Part shown: positions 9,180-18,961 of the stretch, in pieces
How the letters are laid out: every line of letters starts with the position of its first letter
Position numbering within the stretch: position 1 is the first letter of the stretch
Source of the DNA: Prevotellaceae bacterium
Lineage (GTDB): Bacteria; Bacteroidota; Bacteroidia; Bacteroidales; Bacteroidaceae
Assembly: GCA_031262785.1 (NCBI GenBank)
Contig: JAISHB010000081.1
Location: 1 to 64,000, forward strand
Length of the DNA stretch: 64,000 bases
Direction: 5' to 3'
Translations under genes and position numbers: made by a program
Notes under the pieces: generated by a model
Seen by the model: the letters and a program-made list of their open reading frames with translations, nothing else
Told to the model about the DNA's origin: nothing
The model's database searches: none

Positions 9180-9413
9180 ATGATGCACTTAGTTATGTTA
9201 CTGGGCTTGCCCAGCGGATCCGAATGGATCATCATCGCCGTAATCATCTTGCTGCTCTTTGGCGGAAAGAAAATCCCCGAACTGATGCGCGGTTTGGGCA
9301 AAGGCGTCAAGAGTTTTAAAGAGGGCGTAAGCGAAGCCAAAGAGGAGATCAACAAAGCCAAAGACGAAGTAGACGCACCAAGTTCCAAGGGTGACCAAGC
9401 CGATCAAGCATAA
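9180..9413 (+). CDS. tatA: twin-arginine translocase subunit TatA/TatE family
   Basis: SEWIIIAVIILLLFGGKKIPELMRGLGKGVKSFKEG. Confidence 0.92.
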   Translation: MMHLVMLLGLPSGSEWIIIAVIILLLFGGKKIPELMRGLGKGVKSFKEGVSEAKEEINKAKDEVDAPSSKGDQADQA

Positions 9414-10203
9414 GCAGGAGATGACCTTCTGGGATCATCTGGACGACCTTCGAGGCACATTGTTCCGCGTAGGCGCCGTCTGGTTGGTGCTGGCCATAGG
9501 CTATTTCATTGCCATGCCGTGGCTGTTCGACCGCGTTATCTTGGCTCCCTGTCACAACAACTTTGTTTTCTACGAGCTGCTACGCTCGGTGGGGCAATGG
9601 CTCCATCTGTGCGGCGATTTTTTCACCGAGACCTTCGAGGTCAAGCTCTTCAACATCAATTTGGCAGCCCCATTCTTCATCCACCTCTCCACCTCCTTCC
9701 TCCTGTCGGTGGTGACTGCCACTCCCTACCTGTTTTACGAAATCTGGCGCTTCATACGTCCGGCGCTTTATCCCCGCGAGCGGCGCGGAGTACGCAAGGC
9801 ATTGGCCATCGGCACGGTGATGTTCTTTCTGGGCGTGTTGCTGGGCTACTTCATGGTCTATCCGCTTACGCTTCGCTTCCTGTCCACCTACCAGCTGAGT
9901 GCGGCCATCGAAAACCACCTCTCGCTCAACTCCTACATCGACAACTTCCTGATGCTGGTGCTCTGTATGGGGCTGGCTTTTGAGCTGCCCTTGGTCACTT
10001 GGTTCCTGTCGTTGCTGGGATTGGTCAACCGCTCGATGCTGCGCAGCTATCGCCGCCACGCCGTGGTGGTGTTGGTGATTGTGGCCGCCATCATTACCCC
10101 CACGGGCGACCCGTTTACCCTCACCATTGTGGCGATCCCCCTCTACCTGCTCTACGAACTGAGCATTGTGATGATTAAAGAGCGGAAGCGGACGCATGAG
10201 TAA
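9391..10203 (+). CDS. tatC: twin-arginine translocase subunit TatC
   Basis: MTFWDHLDDLRGTLFRVGAVWL...; multi-TM; YEIWRFIRPALYPRERR; GDPFTLTIVAIPLYLLYELSI; overlaps tatA. Confidence 0.93.
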   Translation: MTKPIKHKQEMTFWDHLDDLRGTLFRVGAVWLVLAIGYFIAMPWLFDRVILAPCHNNFVFYELLRSVGQWLHLCGDFFTETFEVKLFNINLAAPFFIHLSTSFLLSVVTATPYLFYEIWRFIRPALYPRERRGVRKALAIGTVMFFLGVLLGYFMVYPLTLRFLSTYQLSAAIENHLSLNSYIDNFLMLVLCMGLAFELPLVTWFLSLLGLVNRSMLRSYRRHAVVVLVIVAAIITPTGDPFTLTIVAIPLYLLYELSIVMIKERKRTHE

Positions 10204-13180
10204 CGCGCTGCCACGTTGCCTGCGCGTCACCTTGGTGCGTGCCGACCAAAGCTATCTCTATGTCACGCCTGCCGAGGCATCACCTGCCGATGCTCCGCTG
10301 CGTATCTCCCTTGCCCACCTGCAAACCCGCTTTGCCGATACCGTGAGCTTGCTGTGGCCCGGTGCCCGCCTCAACCTGCTGGATGTACAAACCGATGCGA
10401 CGGGCACCCTCCTTCCCGCTCTGCTCATCCTCGAACCCGACTACCTACTCGACATCAGCTCGCTGGCCGAATGTTTCAAGCCCCACGGCCATTCGCCCCT
10501 GAACTACCTGCTGGCGCAACTGCAACCCTCCGAAAACACCGCGGCCATGTTGCTGGGAAACATAGCCAACCTCTTCTTGGACGAGTGGATCTATGCTCCT
10601 CAAGCACCCGACTACCTTGCCTGCATGCAGCGAGCCTTCCGCACCTATCCCTTAGAGCTGGCCGCCTGCGCAGACCTGCATGATGCGGTGAAAGAGCGCG
10701 CCTTCTTTGCCGATTGCAAGCGTCACTTCGAGCACATCGGACGCATCGTAACCCAGACCTTCCCTGCTATTTCCTCCCTGCGCCGCGAAGATGCCGTACT
10801 GGAACCTTCCTATCTGTGCGAGCCGCTTGGTTTGCAGGGACGTCTGGACTACATGCAGCGCGACGGGGCGGCGCTCATCGAGATGAAGTCGGGTAAAGCC
10901 GACGAATACACCCACCCCGGACAGGTCGAACCTCGTGAAAACCACCACATGCAGATGCTACTCTATCAAGCAGTGTTGCATTACGTCGTGCAGCGGCCGC
11001 TCGACCGCGTGAAAACCTATCTGCTCTACACCCGCTACCCGTTGCTCTATCCCGCCGATTGGTCGTGGCCGGCGGTGCAAGAGGCATTGAACCTGCGCAA
11101 TCGCATTGTAGCGGTGGAGCATGCCTTGTGGCTGCACAATTCGCCGGACTACACCGCACGGGTGTTGCGCGCCATCCAACCGGCACGACTCAACGAGCGG
11201 CGGCTCACCACTACGCTGTGGAAGCGATGGACAGCCCCCGCCATCGAAGCCTTTACCGACTCTCTCGCCGCCTTGACGCCGCTCGAACAGCACTACTTCT
11301 ACGCCCTGCACACCTTCATCACCACCGAGAGTTACCTGGCCAAGACCGGCGCCCTCACCGACGAGACACACGCCGGAGCCGCCTCGCACTGGCTCTGTTC
11401 ACTCGAAGAGAAGTGTGAGGCGGGCGAGATACTCTACGACCTGCAACTCGAAGAGAATCACGCCACCGACCCGACTGCTCCCACGCTGCGTCTACGGATA
11501 AGCCGTCCCCCCGTCACCTTGCCCAACTTCCGCCCGGGCGATGCCGTGGTGCTCTATCCGCGGGATAGCGATGCCGACCGCCCCACCAACCAGCTCATCT
11601 TCAAGGCCACCATTGCGCAACTCTCGGCCTGCAGCGTACTGCTACGCCTGCGCGCCGCCCAGCAGAACAGCGCCGTGCTATCTACCCAAAGTCGCTACGC
11701 CTTAGAGCACGACTTCATGGATACCGCCTATCGCAGCATGTATCGCGGCCTGTCGAACTTCCTGACGGCCACCCCCGAGCGGCGCGACCTGCTACTGGGC
11801 GTTCGTCCGCCCCGCTTCGAGCCGTTGCCGCCCTCCGACCACAACCCTGCTCCCGACGACATCGAACGCATCATTCGTCGGGCACAGGCTGCCCGCGACT
11901 ATTTCCTGCTGGTAGGTCCGCCCGGCACGGGAAAAACCTCCCGCGCCCTGCGCGGCATGGTGGCGGCTTTCTGTGCCCAGGGCAAACAGATGCTCCTGCT
12001 CTCCTACACCAATCGGGCGGTAGATGAGATTTGCAAAGCCATTCCCGAAGGTATCGATTACATTCGCCTGGGCAGCGAGTTGTCGTGCGACGAGGCGTTT
12101 CGGCCCCATCTGCTGGCCAATGTCTTGAGTGCATGCACCACCCGTCGTGCCGTCGAGGCACGCTTGGCCGGGTGCAGCGTGTTTGTGGGCACCATTGCCA
12201 CCCTCTCGCTGCGCACCGAGCTGTTTCGTCTCAAGAAGTTCGACGTCGCCATCGTGGACGAGGCCACCCAGGTGCTGGAGCCGCAACTACTCGGTCTACT
12301 CTGTGAAAGGGACGAAAAGGGAGGGAATGCCATCGACCGTTTCATCCTCATCGGCGATTACAAACAACTTCCGGCCGTAGTGCTGCAAACTGCGGAGCAA
12401 TCGGCAGTGCACGAAGAGGCACTGCACCGTATCGGGCTGTATAACCTGCGCGATTCGCTCTTCGAGCGGCTCTACCGGCAAGCCGCAACGTATCCCCTTT
12501 CGGTAGATATGTTGCGCCGGCAAGGACGGATGAATGCAGAGGTAGCCCGTTTCCCCAATCAAGCCTTTTACGACGGACAGCTCCTCCCCGTAGGTTTGCC
12601 CCATCAAGCGGGAACACTTTCCCTGCAACCGGAGTTGCGCCAGAGTGAGTTTGCCGACATACTCACCCGCCGCGTGGCCTTCCTCCCTTCCCGTGCCGAG
12701 CCGCCGGGCAGATCCTTCAAGATCAACCACTCCGAGGCGCAGTTGGCGGCGCGATTGGCCGCAGCCCTCTACCGGCAATACCGCGAAGGGTTTGATGCCG
12801 CCCGCACATTGGGCATCATCACCCCCTACCGCAGCCAGATTGCCCTGATTCGGCACGAACTGGCACAGACCGGCATCGAAGCATTGGGACGCATCACGGT
12901 GGATACGGTGGAACGTTTTCAGGGAAGTGAACGGGAAGTTATCCTCTACTCATGCTGCGTCAATCGTGCCGAGCAGTTCCGTCTACTGGCCAACCTCACG
13001 CAAGAGAACGGAGCACTCATCGATCGCAAGCTCAACGTGGTGCTCACCCGTGCCCGCTGCCAGTTTTTCCTGCTGGGCGTGCCCGAAGTGTTGCATCAAA
13101 ACGAGGTGTATGCTTCGCTCTTAGAAAGTCTTATTCGGCATACATCGCCTCAATCTCCGCCCGATAGTTCTGAGCAATGA
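10196..13180 (+). CDS. Dna2-like protein: PD-(D/E)XK/Cas4-type nuclease domain plus superfamily I helicase
   Basis: LIEMKSGKADEYTHPGQVEPRENHHMQMLLYQ nuclease-like motif; LLVGPPGTGKTSRALRGM, VAIVDEATQVLEPQLL, LIGDYKQLPAVV, ITVDTVERFQGSEREVILYS, NVVLTRARCQFFLLG helicase motifs. Confidence 0.85.
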   Translation: MSNALPRCLRVTLVRADQSYLYVTPAEASPADAPLRISLAHLQTRFADTVSLLWPGARLNLLDVQTDATGTLLPALLILEPDYLLDISSLAECFKPHGHSPLNYLLAQLQPSENTAAMLLGNIANLFLDEWIYAPQAPDYLACMQRAFRTYPLELAACADLHDAVKERAFFADCKRHFEHIGRIVTQTFPAISSLRREDAVLEPSYLCEPLGLQGRLDYMQRDGAALIEMKSGKADEYTHPGQVEPRENHHMQMLLYQAVLHYVVQRPLDRVKTYLLYTRYPLLYPADWSWPAVQEALNLRNRIVAVEHALWLHNSPDYTARVLRAIQPARLNERRLTTTLWKRWTAPAIEAFTDSLAALTPLEQHYFYALHTFITTESYLAKTGALTDETHAGAASHWLCSLEEKCEAGEILYDLQLEENHATDPTAPTLRLRISRPPVTLPNFRPGDAVVLYPRDSDADRPTNQLIFKATIAQLSACSVLLRLRAAQQNSAVLSTQSRYALEHDFMDTAYRSMYRGLSNFLTATPERRDLLLGVRPPRFEPLPPSDHNPAPDDIERIIRRAQAARDYFLLVGPPGTGKTSRALRGMVAAFCAQGKQMLLLSYTNRAVDEICKAIPEGIDYIRLGSELSCDEAFRPHLLANVLSACTTRRAVEARLAGCSVFVGTIATLSLRTELFRLKKFDVAIVDEATQVLEPQLLGLLCERDEKGGNAIDRFILIGDYKQLPAVVLQTAEQSAVHEEALHRIGLYNLRDSLFERLYRQAATYPLSVDMLRRQGRMNAEVARFPNQAFYDGQLLPVGLPHQAGTLSLQPELRQSEFADILTRRVAFLPSRAEPPGRSFKINHSEAQLAARLAAALYRQYREGFDAARTLGIITPYRSQIALIRHELAQTGIEALGRITVDTVERFQGSEREVILYSCCVNRAEQFRLLANLTQENGALIDRKLNVVLTRARCQFFLLGVPEVLHQNEVYASLLESLIRHTSPQSPPDSSEQ

Positions 13181-14936
13181 CCGGACGTTTAAGCTTGAGC
13201 GTGTTGGTCAGTTCGCCCCGCTCCATGCTGAAAGGTTCAGCCAGCAAGGTGAAGCGTTTCACCTGTTCGTAGTGGGCAAATGCCTGCTGCAGCGTATCGA
13301 TGCGGCTGCGGAAGAGAGCTTGCACCTGTGGGTGAGCAAGCAGCTGGGCACGGTCGGCAAAAACGATGCCTTCCCGGCGGGCATACTCCTCCACCAAATC
13401 GTAAACCGGAATAATCAGCGCCGAAACAAACTTATGCTGATCAGCCACGATGGCCAATTGGTCGATATATCGGTCTACAGCCAGTTTGGTCTCGAGCGCC
13501 TGCGGACTGATGTATTTTCCGTTAGAAGTCTTGAACAGATCTTTGATCCGTTCGGTCAGGTAGAGGTGCCCTTCCTTGAGGTAACCGGCATCGCCCGTGT
13601 GGAACCATCCCTCGGCGTCGATAGCCTCCGCCGTAGCTTCCGCCTTGCGGTAGTAGCCGGTGATGATAGTTTTCCCGCGCAGCAAAATTTCGTTTTGTGC
13701 CCCAATCTTCACCTGCACATCGGGCATAAGCGTGCCCACCGAACCGATGCGGAATCCCTTTGCCGGGAAGCACGAGACGGTGGCGGTCGACTCGGTCAAG
13801 CCGTAACCCACAATCATGTTGATGCCCACCGAATGGACAAACTCGCAGATTTCGTCGGGCACGGCAGCACCGGCTGTGGGAAAGAAATTACCATTCTCGA
13901 TACCGATGGTTTTCTTCAACAGGGCGTAGACCGTTTTCTCGTAGAATTTATACTTGAGATGGATCAGCATCGGCGGCTTCTTGCCCAGTCGCAGGCAGTC
14001 TACGTTGTGTATCTTGCCCACGCGGATGGCGTCGAGCATCAGTGCCCGTTTCATCCCCTTTTCGGCGGCGATGCGCTCCTGCACGCCGGCGTAGACCTTT
14101 TCCCAGAAGCGCGGCACACTGCACATCAGCGTGGGGCGTATCTCCTTGATGGTGGTTTGAATGTCGGTGGGGCGCAGGTTGATGCAAATCTGCACCCCCT
14201 TGTGGATGCAAAGGTAGCACCAGGCCTTCTCCAGCACGTGGGTAAGCGGCAGAAAACACATCGAAACATCGCGGTCGGTCATGAAAGGCAACCGGATGTC
14301 GTGGATGCGGAACGCCTCCAAGTAGTTGAAGTGATGAAGCATCACCCCTTTGGGTTCGCCCGTGGTGCCCGAGGTGTAGAGAATGTTGGCCAGGTCGTCG
14401 GGCGTGGCGCGGGCGGTTCGTTCCTCCACCACATCGTCGTGCGGGAGCAGTTGGTTGGCCTTCAGCAGGTCGTCGAAATAGATGGAGGTGCGATCACGCG
14501 CGTCGCGCACCACCGAACGGTCGAAGATAATGAGCTGTTGCAACGAACGGCACAGGGGGAGGATACTGAAGGCTGCATCGTATTGATATTGCTCTCCGAC
14601 GAACAGAAAGCGGATGCCGGCGTCGTTCACAATGTATTGCGCCTGCGCCGCCGAGCTGGTAGCATAGAGCGGCACGGTGACGGCACGGGCGGCAAAGGCG
14701 CCGAAGTCGACATAGAGGCACTCGGGCTTATTCTGCGAGAAGATACCGATGTTCTCCTCTTCCCTTATCCCCAGTGCAACCAGCGCACTGGCCGTCTGGC
14801 GCACGGTTTGCGAAAACTGGTTCCAACTGACGGCGCACCACTGGTTGCGGTCGTAGTCGCGATATTTAAGGGCGGTTTTCTGACCGTACTTTTCGGCCTG
14901 CCGGTGCACCATAACGGCTAAATGGGGATATGTCAT
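13131..14936 (-). CDS. long-chain acyl-CoA synthetase (AMP-binding enzyme)
   Basis: ILYTSGTTGEPKGVMLHHFN, MIVGYGLTESTATVSC, GWFHTGDAGYLKEGHLYLTERIKDLFKTSNGKYISPQ. Confidence 0.9.
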   Translation of the reverse strand: MTYPHLAVMVHRQAEKYGQKTALKYRDYDRNQWCAVSWNQFSQTVRQTASALVALGIREEENIGIFSQNKPECLYVDFGAFAARAVTVPLYATSSAAQAQYIVNDAGIRFLFVGEQYQYDAAFSILPLCRSLQQLIIFDRSVVRDARDRTSIYFDDLLKANQLLPHDDVVEERTARATPDDLANILYTSGTTGEPKGVMLHHFNYLEAFRIHDIRLPFMTDRDVSMCFLPLTHVLEKAWCYLCIHKGVQICINLRPTDIQTTIKEIRPTLMCSVPRFWEKVYAGVQERIAAEKGMKRALMLDAIRVGKIHNVDCLRLGKKPPMLIHLKYKFYEKTVYALLKKTIGIENGNFFPTAGAAVPDEICEFVHSVGINMIVGYGLTESTATVSCFPAKGFRIGSVGTLMPDVQVKIGAQNEILLRGKTIITGYYRKAEATAEAIDAEGWFHTGDAGYLKEGHLYLTERIKDLFKTSNGKYISPQALETKLAVDRYIDQLAIVADQHKFVSALIIPVYDLVEEYARREGIVFADRAQLLAHPQVQALFRSRIDTLQQAFAHYEQVKRFTLLAEPFSMERGELTNTLKLKRPVIAQNYRAEIEAMYAE

Positions 14937-15028
14937 GCGAATGAGGGGGGTGTAAAAAGATTGAGGCGCAAAGGTATTGGTTTAATTTGGAACTACCTCT
15001 ACCCACTCCGACAAAATTCAGTTTCCCG

Positions 15029-15357
15029 CCTGCAACCTCAAATCTACCCGGTAGAAATCGCAATGCACACCTGCAACACCAAATCTACGCGGTAAAAATC
15101 GTCGTGCACACCTGCAACACCAAATCTACCCGGTAGAAATCGTGTTGCAAGCCTGCACTGTTAAATCTACCGGGTAGAAATCGAAATATGTAGTTGCAAC
15201 GTTAAATCTACCCGGTAAAAATCGCGATATGCAAATGCAACGTTAAATCTACTCGGTAGAAATCGCGATATTCGGTTGCACTGTTAAATCTACCGGGTAG
15301 AAATAGCAATATGCGCCTGCAATGTTAAATCTACCCGGTAGATTTAACATTGCAGCC
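15029..15357 (-). repeat. 41-bp tandem array (8 units) ending in a near-perfect 39-nt hairpin at 15317-15355
   Basis: unit starts every 41 bp from 15029 to 15316; core AAATCTACCCGGTAGAAATCG; CTGCAATGTTAAATCTA-cccgg-TAGATTTAACATTGCAG. Confidence 0.92.
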
Positions 15358-15675
15358 ATGCATCGCCTTTTCTACCCGAACAAAAGGAAGAAACCGACTT
15401 GCAAATCAACTTTTAGCCCGTATAACTTAGTTTTCCCCAGAAAATGCTTCATTCTTCATTCATCATTCTTCATTTCCCCTTATCTTTGCGCAGATTTATC
15501 AACTACATGGAGAAGATACACCCTATTTCAGGTCCTCTACCGTCCTTTTTTTGTTCGCACACGTCCGGTGGCGGGCAAAAGGTTGATTTTACCCCCCCCA
15601 TTTACATTTATTAACATCTACCGGATGTAGGCTCCTTTGCCTGCGGGTTGTTTCCGCCCCCAACCCCCTGTTTAT

Positions 15676-15703
15676 CACCCCCAACCCCCCTAAAGGGGGC
15701 TTT
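15676..15703. repeat. single REP-like arm CACCCCCAACCCCCCTAAAGGGGGCTTT
   Basis: same arm as in the 15718-15802 and 44579-44663 elements. Confidence 0.75.
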
Positions 15704-15717
15704 GCGAACTTGCATCC

Positions 15718-15802
15718 CACCCCCAAACCCCCTAAAGGGGGCTTAGATGGTATTGCTTCCTCAGTAGTACTACCTAAGCCCCCTTTAGGGGGTTTGGGGG
15801 TG
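15718..15802. repeat. 85-bp REP-doublet (REPIN-like) inverted element
   Basis: CACCCCCAAACCCCCTAAAGGGGGCTTAG ... CTAAGCCCCCTTTAGGGGGTTTGGGGGTG, perfect 29-nt inverted arms, 27-nt loop. Confidence 0.85.
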
Positions 15803-15865
15803 GCCGCGCCACATCATCGCCGCAGTTTGCGGAATTGGGCGGGCGTATATGTTCACGCCAACCAA

Positions 15866-15973
15866 ATTCCCCTCCTCCCCGGAGGAGGGGTGCCCGCAGG
15901 GCGGGGTGGTAGGTCTGTTTTATCCCACCACCCCGTCGCTTCGCGCCACCCCTCCTGCCGGCAGGAGGGGAAT
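15866..15973. repeat. second type of inverted-repeat element (108 bp)
   Basis: ATTCCCCTCCTCCCCGGAGGAGGGGTG ... CACCCCTCCTGCCGGCAGGAGGGGAAT with internal GGGGTGGT/ACCACCCC. Confidence 0.75.
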
Positions 15974-16020
15974 CAGTTACCCCTCTTGACGCATCATTTA
16001 TCAATTAAATAAAAACCAGT

Positions 16021-17778
16021 ATGAACAAAAAATCATCCTACCAAGCTCCTTCCATCCACATCCTGAAGATGGACAGTGAAGGCGTCATCGCCGCCAGCAC
16101 CCAAGACTTCGGCGCCGGCAAACGCTACGACCTCGGGCAGCCTACCGCCCAATCTCTCACGCGCGGACTCTTCCGCTTTGCCAAGAACCTGCTGCCCCTT
16201 GTGGCCGCCGCCCTGATGCTCCCCGCCTGCGGCAGCGAAGAGGAACCCCAGCTGACCCCCGAAGCGGGCAAGACCCGCATCACCGTCACCGCCGGCATCG
16301 ACGAGGTGGCCACGCGCACCACTTACACCCCGGGCACCAACGCTACGGCCGACCTGATGACCGTGGTGTGGTCAAGCGGCACCACCGAAACACTTAACGT
16401 GGTTAATTACGTCGATGACGTGGCTCAGACCCCCTCCACCATCACCGGCCCCGGCACCGGCAACAAGAGCATGAGCTTCAGCGGCGAAACTACCACCAGC
16501 ACCGGAGGCGCCCTTGCCGGCATGTACAACTACTACTACGGCCCCACAGGGAAGTTCTTTCCCGGTTTAGGTACTTCGCCTCATATCGATTTTGACCTTC
16601 ACAATCAGGAGTACGACGTGGAGCAATCTCCCATTGTTAGCTTGAAGGACTACGACGTGATGTACACCACCTTGGCCACCAACCAAAGCAACATCACCCT
16701 TGTACATGCCTGCGCCCTCATCCGCTTCAACCTCCGGCTCAACACTGGGGGAAAGGCCATCACACAAATCACCATGAGTGCGGACGACGCTGCTGCCTTC
16801 ATCCAATCTTGGGTAACTTTGGAATATAACCCGGACGGCACTGTCACTCAAGAAGCAACTCCTGATTCTGGTACCCAAACCGTCCTCACCCTCACTATCA
16901 AGAACGATGTGGGCACAAATGAAGACCGCGACCTCGTAGCCTATATGATGCTGCCTGTCGACGACGGCGGTTTGGATATTAGCGGTCGCCTCATTAAGGT
17001 ATCGGCCATTGCAGATAACGGCACCCCTACAACCGATGACGACATTGTCTACTCGCGCATCCTCAATTTGACAGCTGCCCCCGCCGACACCGAGGTGCTG
17101 GAGGCGGGCAAGTGCTATACCTTCTTCGGCTCCACCACGCCGCTGACCGCCGACAACTTTGCCGGCAGCAACATCTACTGGGACGGCTACAATCTTACCT
17201 TCGTGAAGGAACCCTACGACATGAGCGCGGTGATGAATCAAGGGCTCTACTTTAAGTGGGGAAGCTTGGTGGGTATTGCACCCAATAGCACGCAGAACAA
17301 TTATACCACCTACACGAATGGAAGCTCTACCAATGGTTTTACCACCGATTTGAACAGCATCACCTCCGATAATTCCACCGCCTCCGGTATGACCCCCAAC
17401 GACATCTGCACCAGCATCAACCCCGCCTATCGCATGCCCAACAAGACCGAATTGCAACCCCTTATCGATGATTTATTCGGGACCTTCACCAAGATTGGCG
17501 ATTGGAATACCGCCACGGGAAATGCCACCGGCACAGCCACCATCCCCAGCGGAGCACTGAAAGGGAATCTCTTCCTGCCGGCAGCAGGATATATTTATTA
17601 TGATGGGAGCATGGTGCGCCCAGGCGGTAACCTCTATTATTGGAGCGGCGAAGCACATTATGCGGGTTATGCTCATGTAATATATGCTTCGGGAACCCTT
17701 TTCTATGCTGGTCAGTATGGTTCATACTACGGCATGCCCATCCGCTGCATCAAGAACAATCCCCCCATCAGCGAATAA
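16021..17778 (+). CDS. fimbrillin-family/FISUMP-like cell-surface lipoprotein
   Basis: lipobox-like LVAAALMLPAC; TRITVTAGIDEVATRTTY; C-terminal YRMPNKTELQPLIDDLF...LFLPAAGYIYYDG...YYWSGE...GMPIRCIK. Confidence 0.65.
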   Translation: MNKKSSYQAPSIHILKMDSEGVIAASTQDFGAGKRYDLGQPTAQSLTRGLFRFAKNLLPLVAAALMLPACGSEEEPQLTPEAGKTRITVTAGIDEVATRTTYTPGTNATADLMTVVWSSGTTETLNVVNYVDDVAQTPSTITGPGTGNKSMSFSGETTTSTGGALAGMYNYYYGPTGKFFPGLGTSPHIDFDLHNQEYDVEQSPIVSLKDYDVMYTTLATNQSNITLVHACALIRFNLRLNTGGKAITQITMSADDAAAFIQSWVTLEYNPDGTVTQEATPDSGTQTVLTLTIKNDVGTNEDRDLVAYMMLPVDDGGLDISGRLIKVSAIADNGTPTTDDDIVYSRILNLTAAPADTEVLEAGKCYTFFGSTTPLTADNFAGSNIYWDGYNLTFVKEPYDMSAVMNQGLYFKWGSLVGIAPNSTQNNYTTYTNGSSTNGFTTDLNSITSDNSTASGMTPNDICTSINPAYRMPNKTELQPLIDDLFGTFTKIGDWNTATGNATGTATIPSGALKGNLFLPAAGYIYYDGSMVRPGGNLYYWSGEAHYAGYAHVIYASGTLFYAGQYGSYYGMPIRCIKNNPPISE

Positions 17779-17808
17779 CCCCGCACCCGCTTTGCGGATC
17801 TAACACGA

Positions 17809-17839
17809 CGAAGGGCGCGCCACCACGGCACGCCCTTCG
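17809..17839. terminator. inverted repeat between convergent genes (possible bidirectional terminator)
   Basis: CGAAGGGCG ... CGCCCTTCG between stops at 17778 and 17864. Confidence 0.5.
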
Positions 17840-17863
17840 CTGTGAACTGCTGCAACCGGAGCG

Positions 17864-18862
17864 TTACTGCTTCAACAGATACTCGGCAATCTGCACGGCG
17901 TTGAGCGCGGCGCCTTTCTTGATTTGGTCGCCCACCACCCAGAAAGCCAGGCCGCACTCGTTGGTGAGGTCTTTGCGGATGCGTCCCACGTAAACGGGGT
18001 CTTTGCCGGCCAGAAAGAGCGGCATGGGGTATTCTTTTTCGGCGGGATTGTCCATCAGCACCAAACCTTGGCCGGCGGCAAACGCTTCACGGGCTTCGGC
18101 CACCGAGACGGGACGCTCGGTTTCCACCCAGATGCTCTCGGAATGCGAGCGCAGCGCCGGCACCCGCACGCAGGTGGCGCTCACGCGCACGTCGGAGTGC
18201 ATGATCTTGCGTGTTTCGTGATACATCTTCATCTCTTCTTTGGTGTAGCCGTTGTCGGTGAAGACGTCGATCTGCGGGATGAGGTTGTAGGCCAGCTGAT
18301 AGGCAAACTTCTCCACCGTGACCGGTTCTCCGGCCAACACTTGGCGGTATTGCTCGTGCAATTCGTCCATGGCGGCGGCTCCGGCGCCGCTGGCTGCCTG
18401 GTAGGTGGCCACATGTACGGTTTTGATGTGCGAGAGCTGTTCAATGGCTTTGAGGGCTACTACCATTTGAATGGTGGTGCAGTTGGGGTTGGCAATGATG
18501 CCGCGTGGACGCACCAGTGCATCGGCAGCGTTTACTTCGGGCACTACCAACGGCACATCTTCGTCCATGCGAAAGGCGCTGGAGTTGTCAATCATCACGG
18601 CTCCATACTTGGTGATGTCTGCGGCAAACTCTTTGGAGGTGCCTGCACCTGCGGATGTGAAGGCGATGTCTACTCCTTTGAAGTCGTCGTTGTGTTGCAA
18701 GCGTTTGACCGCGATGGGTTTACCCCCGAAGGTATAGGTACGTCCTTCACTGCGCTGGGAACCGAACAACACCAACTCACCGAGCGGAAACTTTCTTTCT
18801 TCGAGCACCCGCAGGAACTCTTGTCCCACGGCTCCGCTTGCTCCAACAATGGCTATCTTCAT
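17864..18862 (-). CDS. asd: aspartate-semialdehyde dehydrogenase
   Basis: [58 protein letters not shown]. Confidence 0.93.
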   Translation of the reverse strand: MKIAIVGASGAVGQEFLRVLEERKFPLGELVLFGSQRSEGRTYTFGGKPIAVKRLQHNDDFKGVDIAFTSAGAGTSKEFAADITKYGAVMIDNSSAFRMDEDVPLVVPEVNAADALVRPRGIIANPNCTTIQMVVALKAIEQLSHIKTVHVATYQAASGAGAAAMDELHEQYRQVLAGEPVTVEKFAYQLAYNLIPQIDVFTDNGYTKEEMKMYHETRKIMHSDVRVSATCVRVPALRSHSESIWVETERPVSVAEAREAFAAGQGLVLMDNPAEKEYPMPLFLAGKDPVYVGRIRKDLTNECGLAFWVVGDQIKKGAALNAVQIAEYLLKQ

Positions 18863-18961
18863 CTTCTTTGAATTTAGAAATTGGCCGCAAAGGTAAGATA
18901 AATTCAGAAGGCAGTGCGTGTGGGCGGGATTTTTCCCTATTTTTGCAATCTAAAAAGCTCG

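Noticed and set aside
13272-14921. 549-aa + ORF antisense to acyl-CoA synthetase
   Set aside because: Antisense shadow ORF of a GC-rich gene; the minus strand has clear AMP-binding motifs.
15029-15357. Possible CRISPR array
   Set aside because: Units are contiguous diverged 41-bp tandem repeats without unique spacers, and no cas genes are nearby; the Cas4-like domain at 10.2 kb belongs to a Dna2-type helicase.
15774-16004. 76-aa minus ORF and 15710-16012 + ORF
   Set aside because: Made almost entirely of the inverted-repeat elements.
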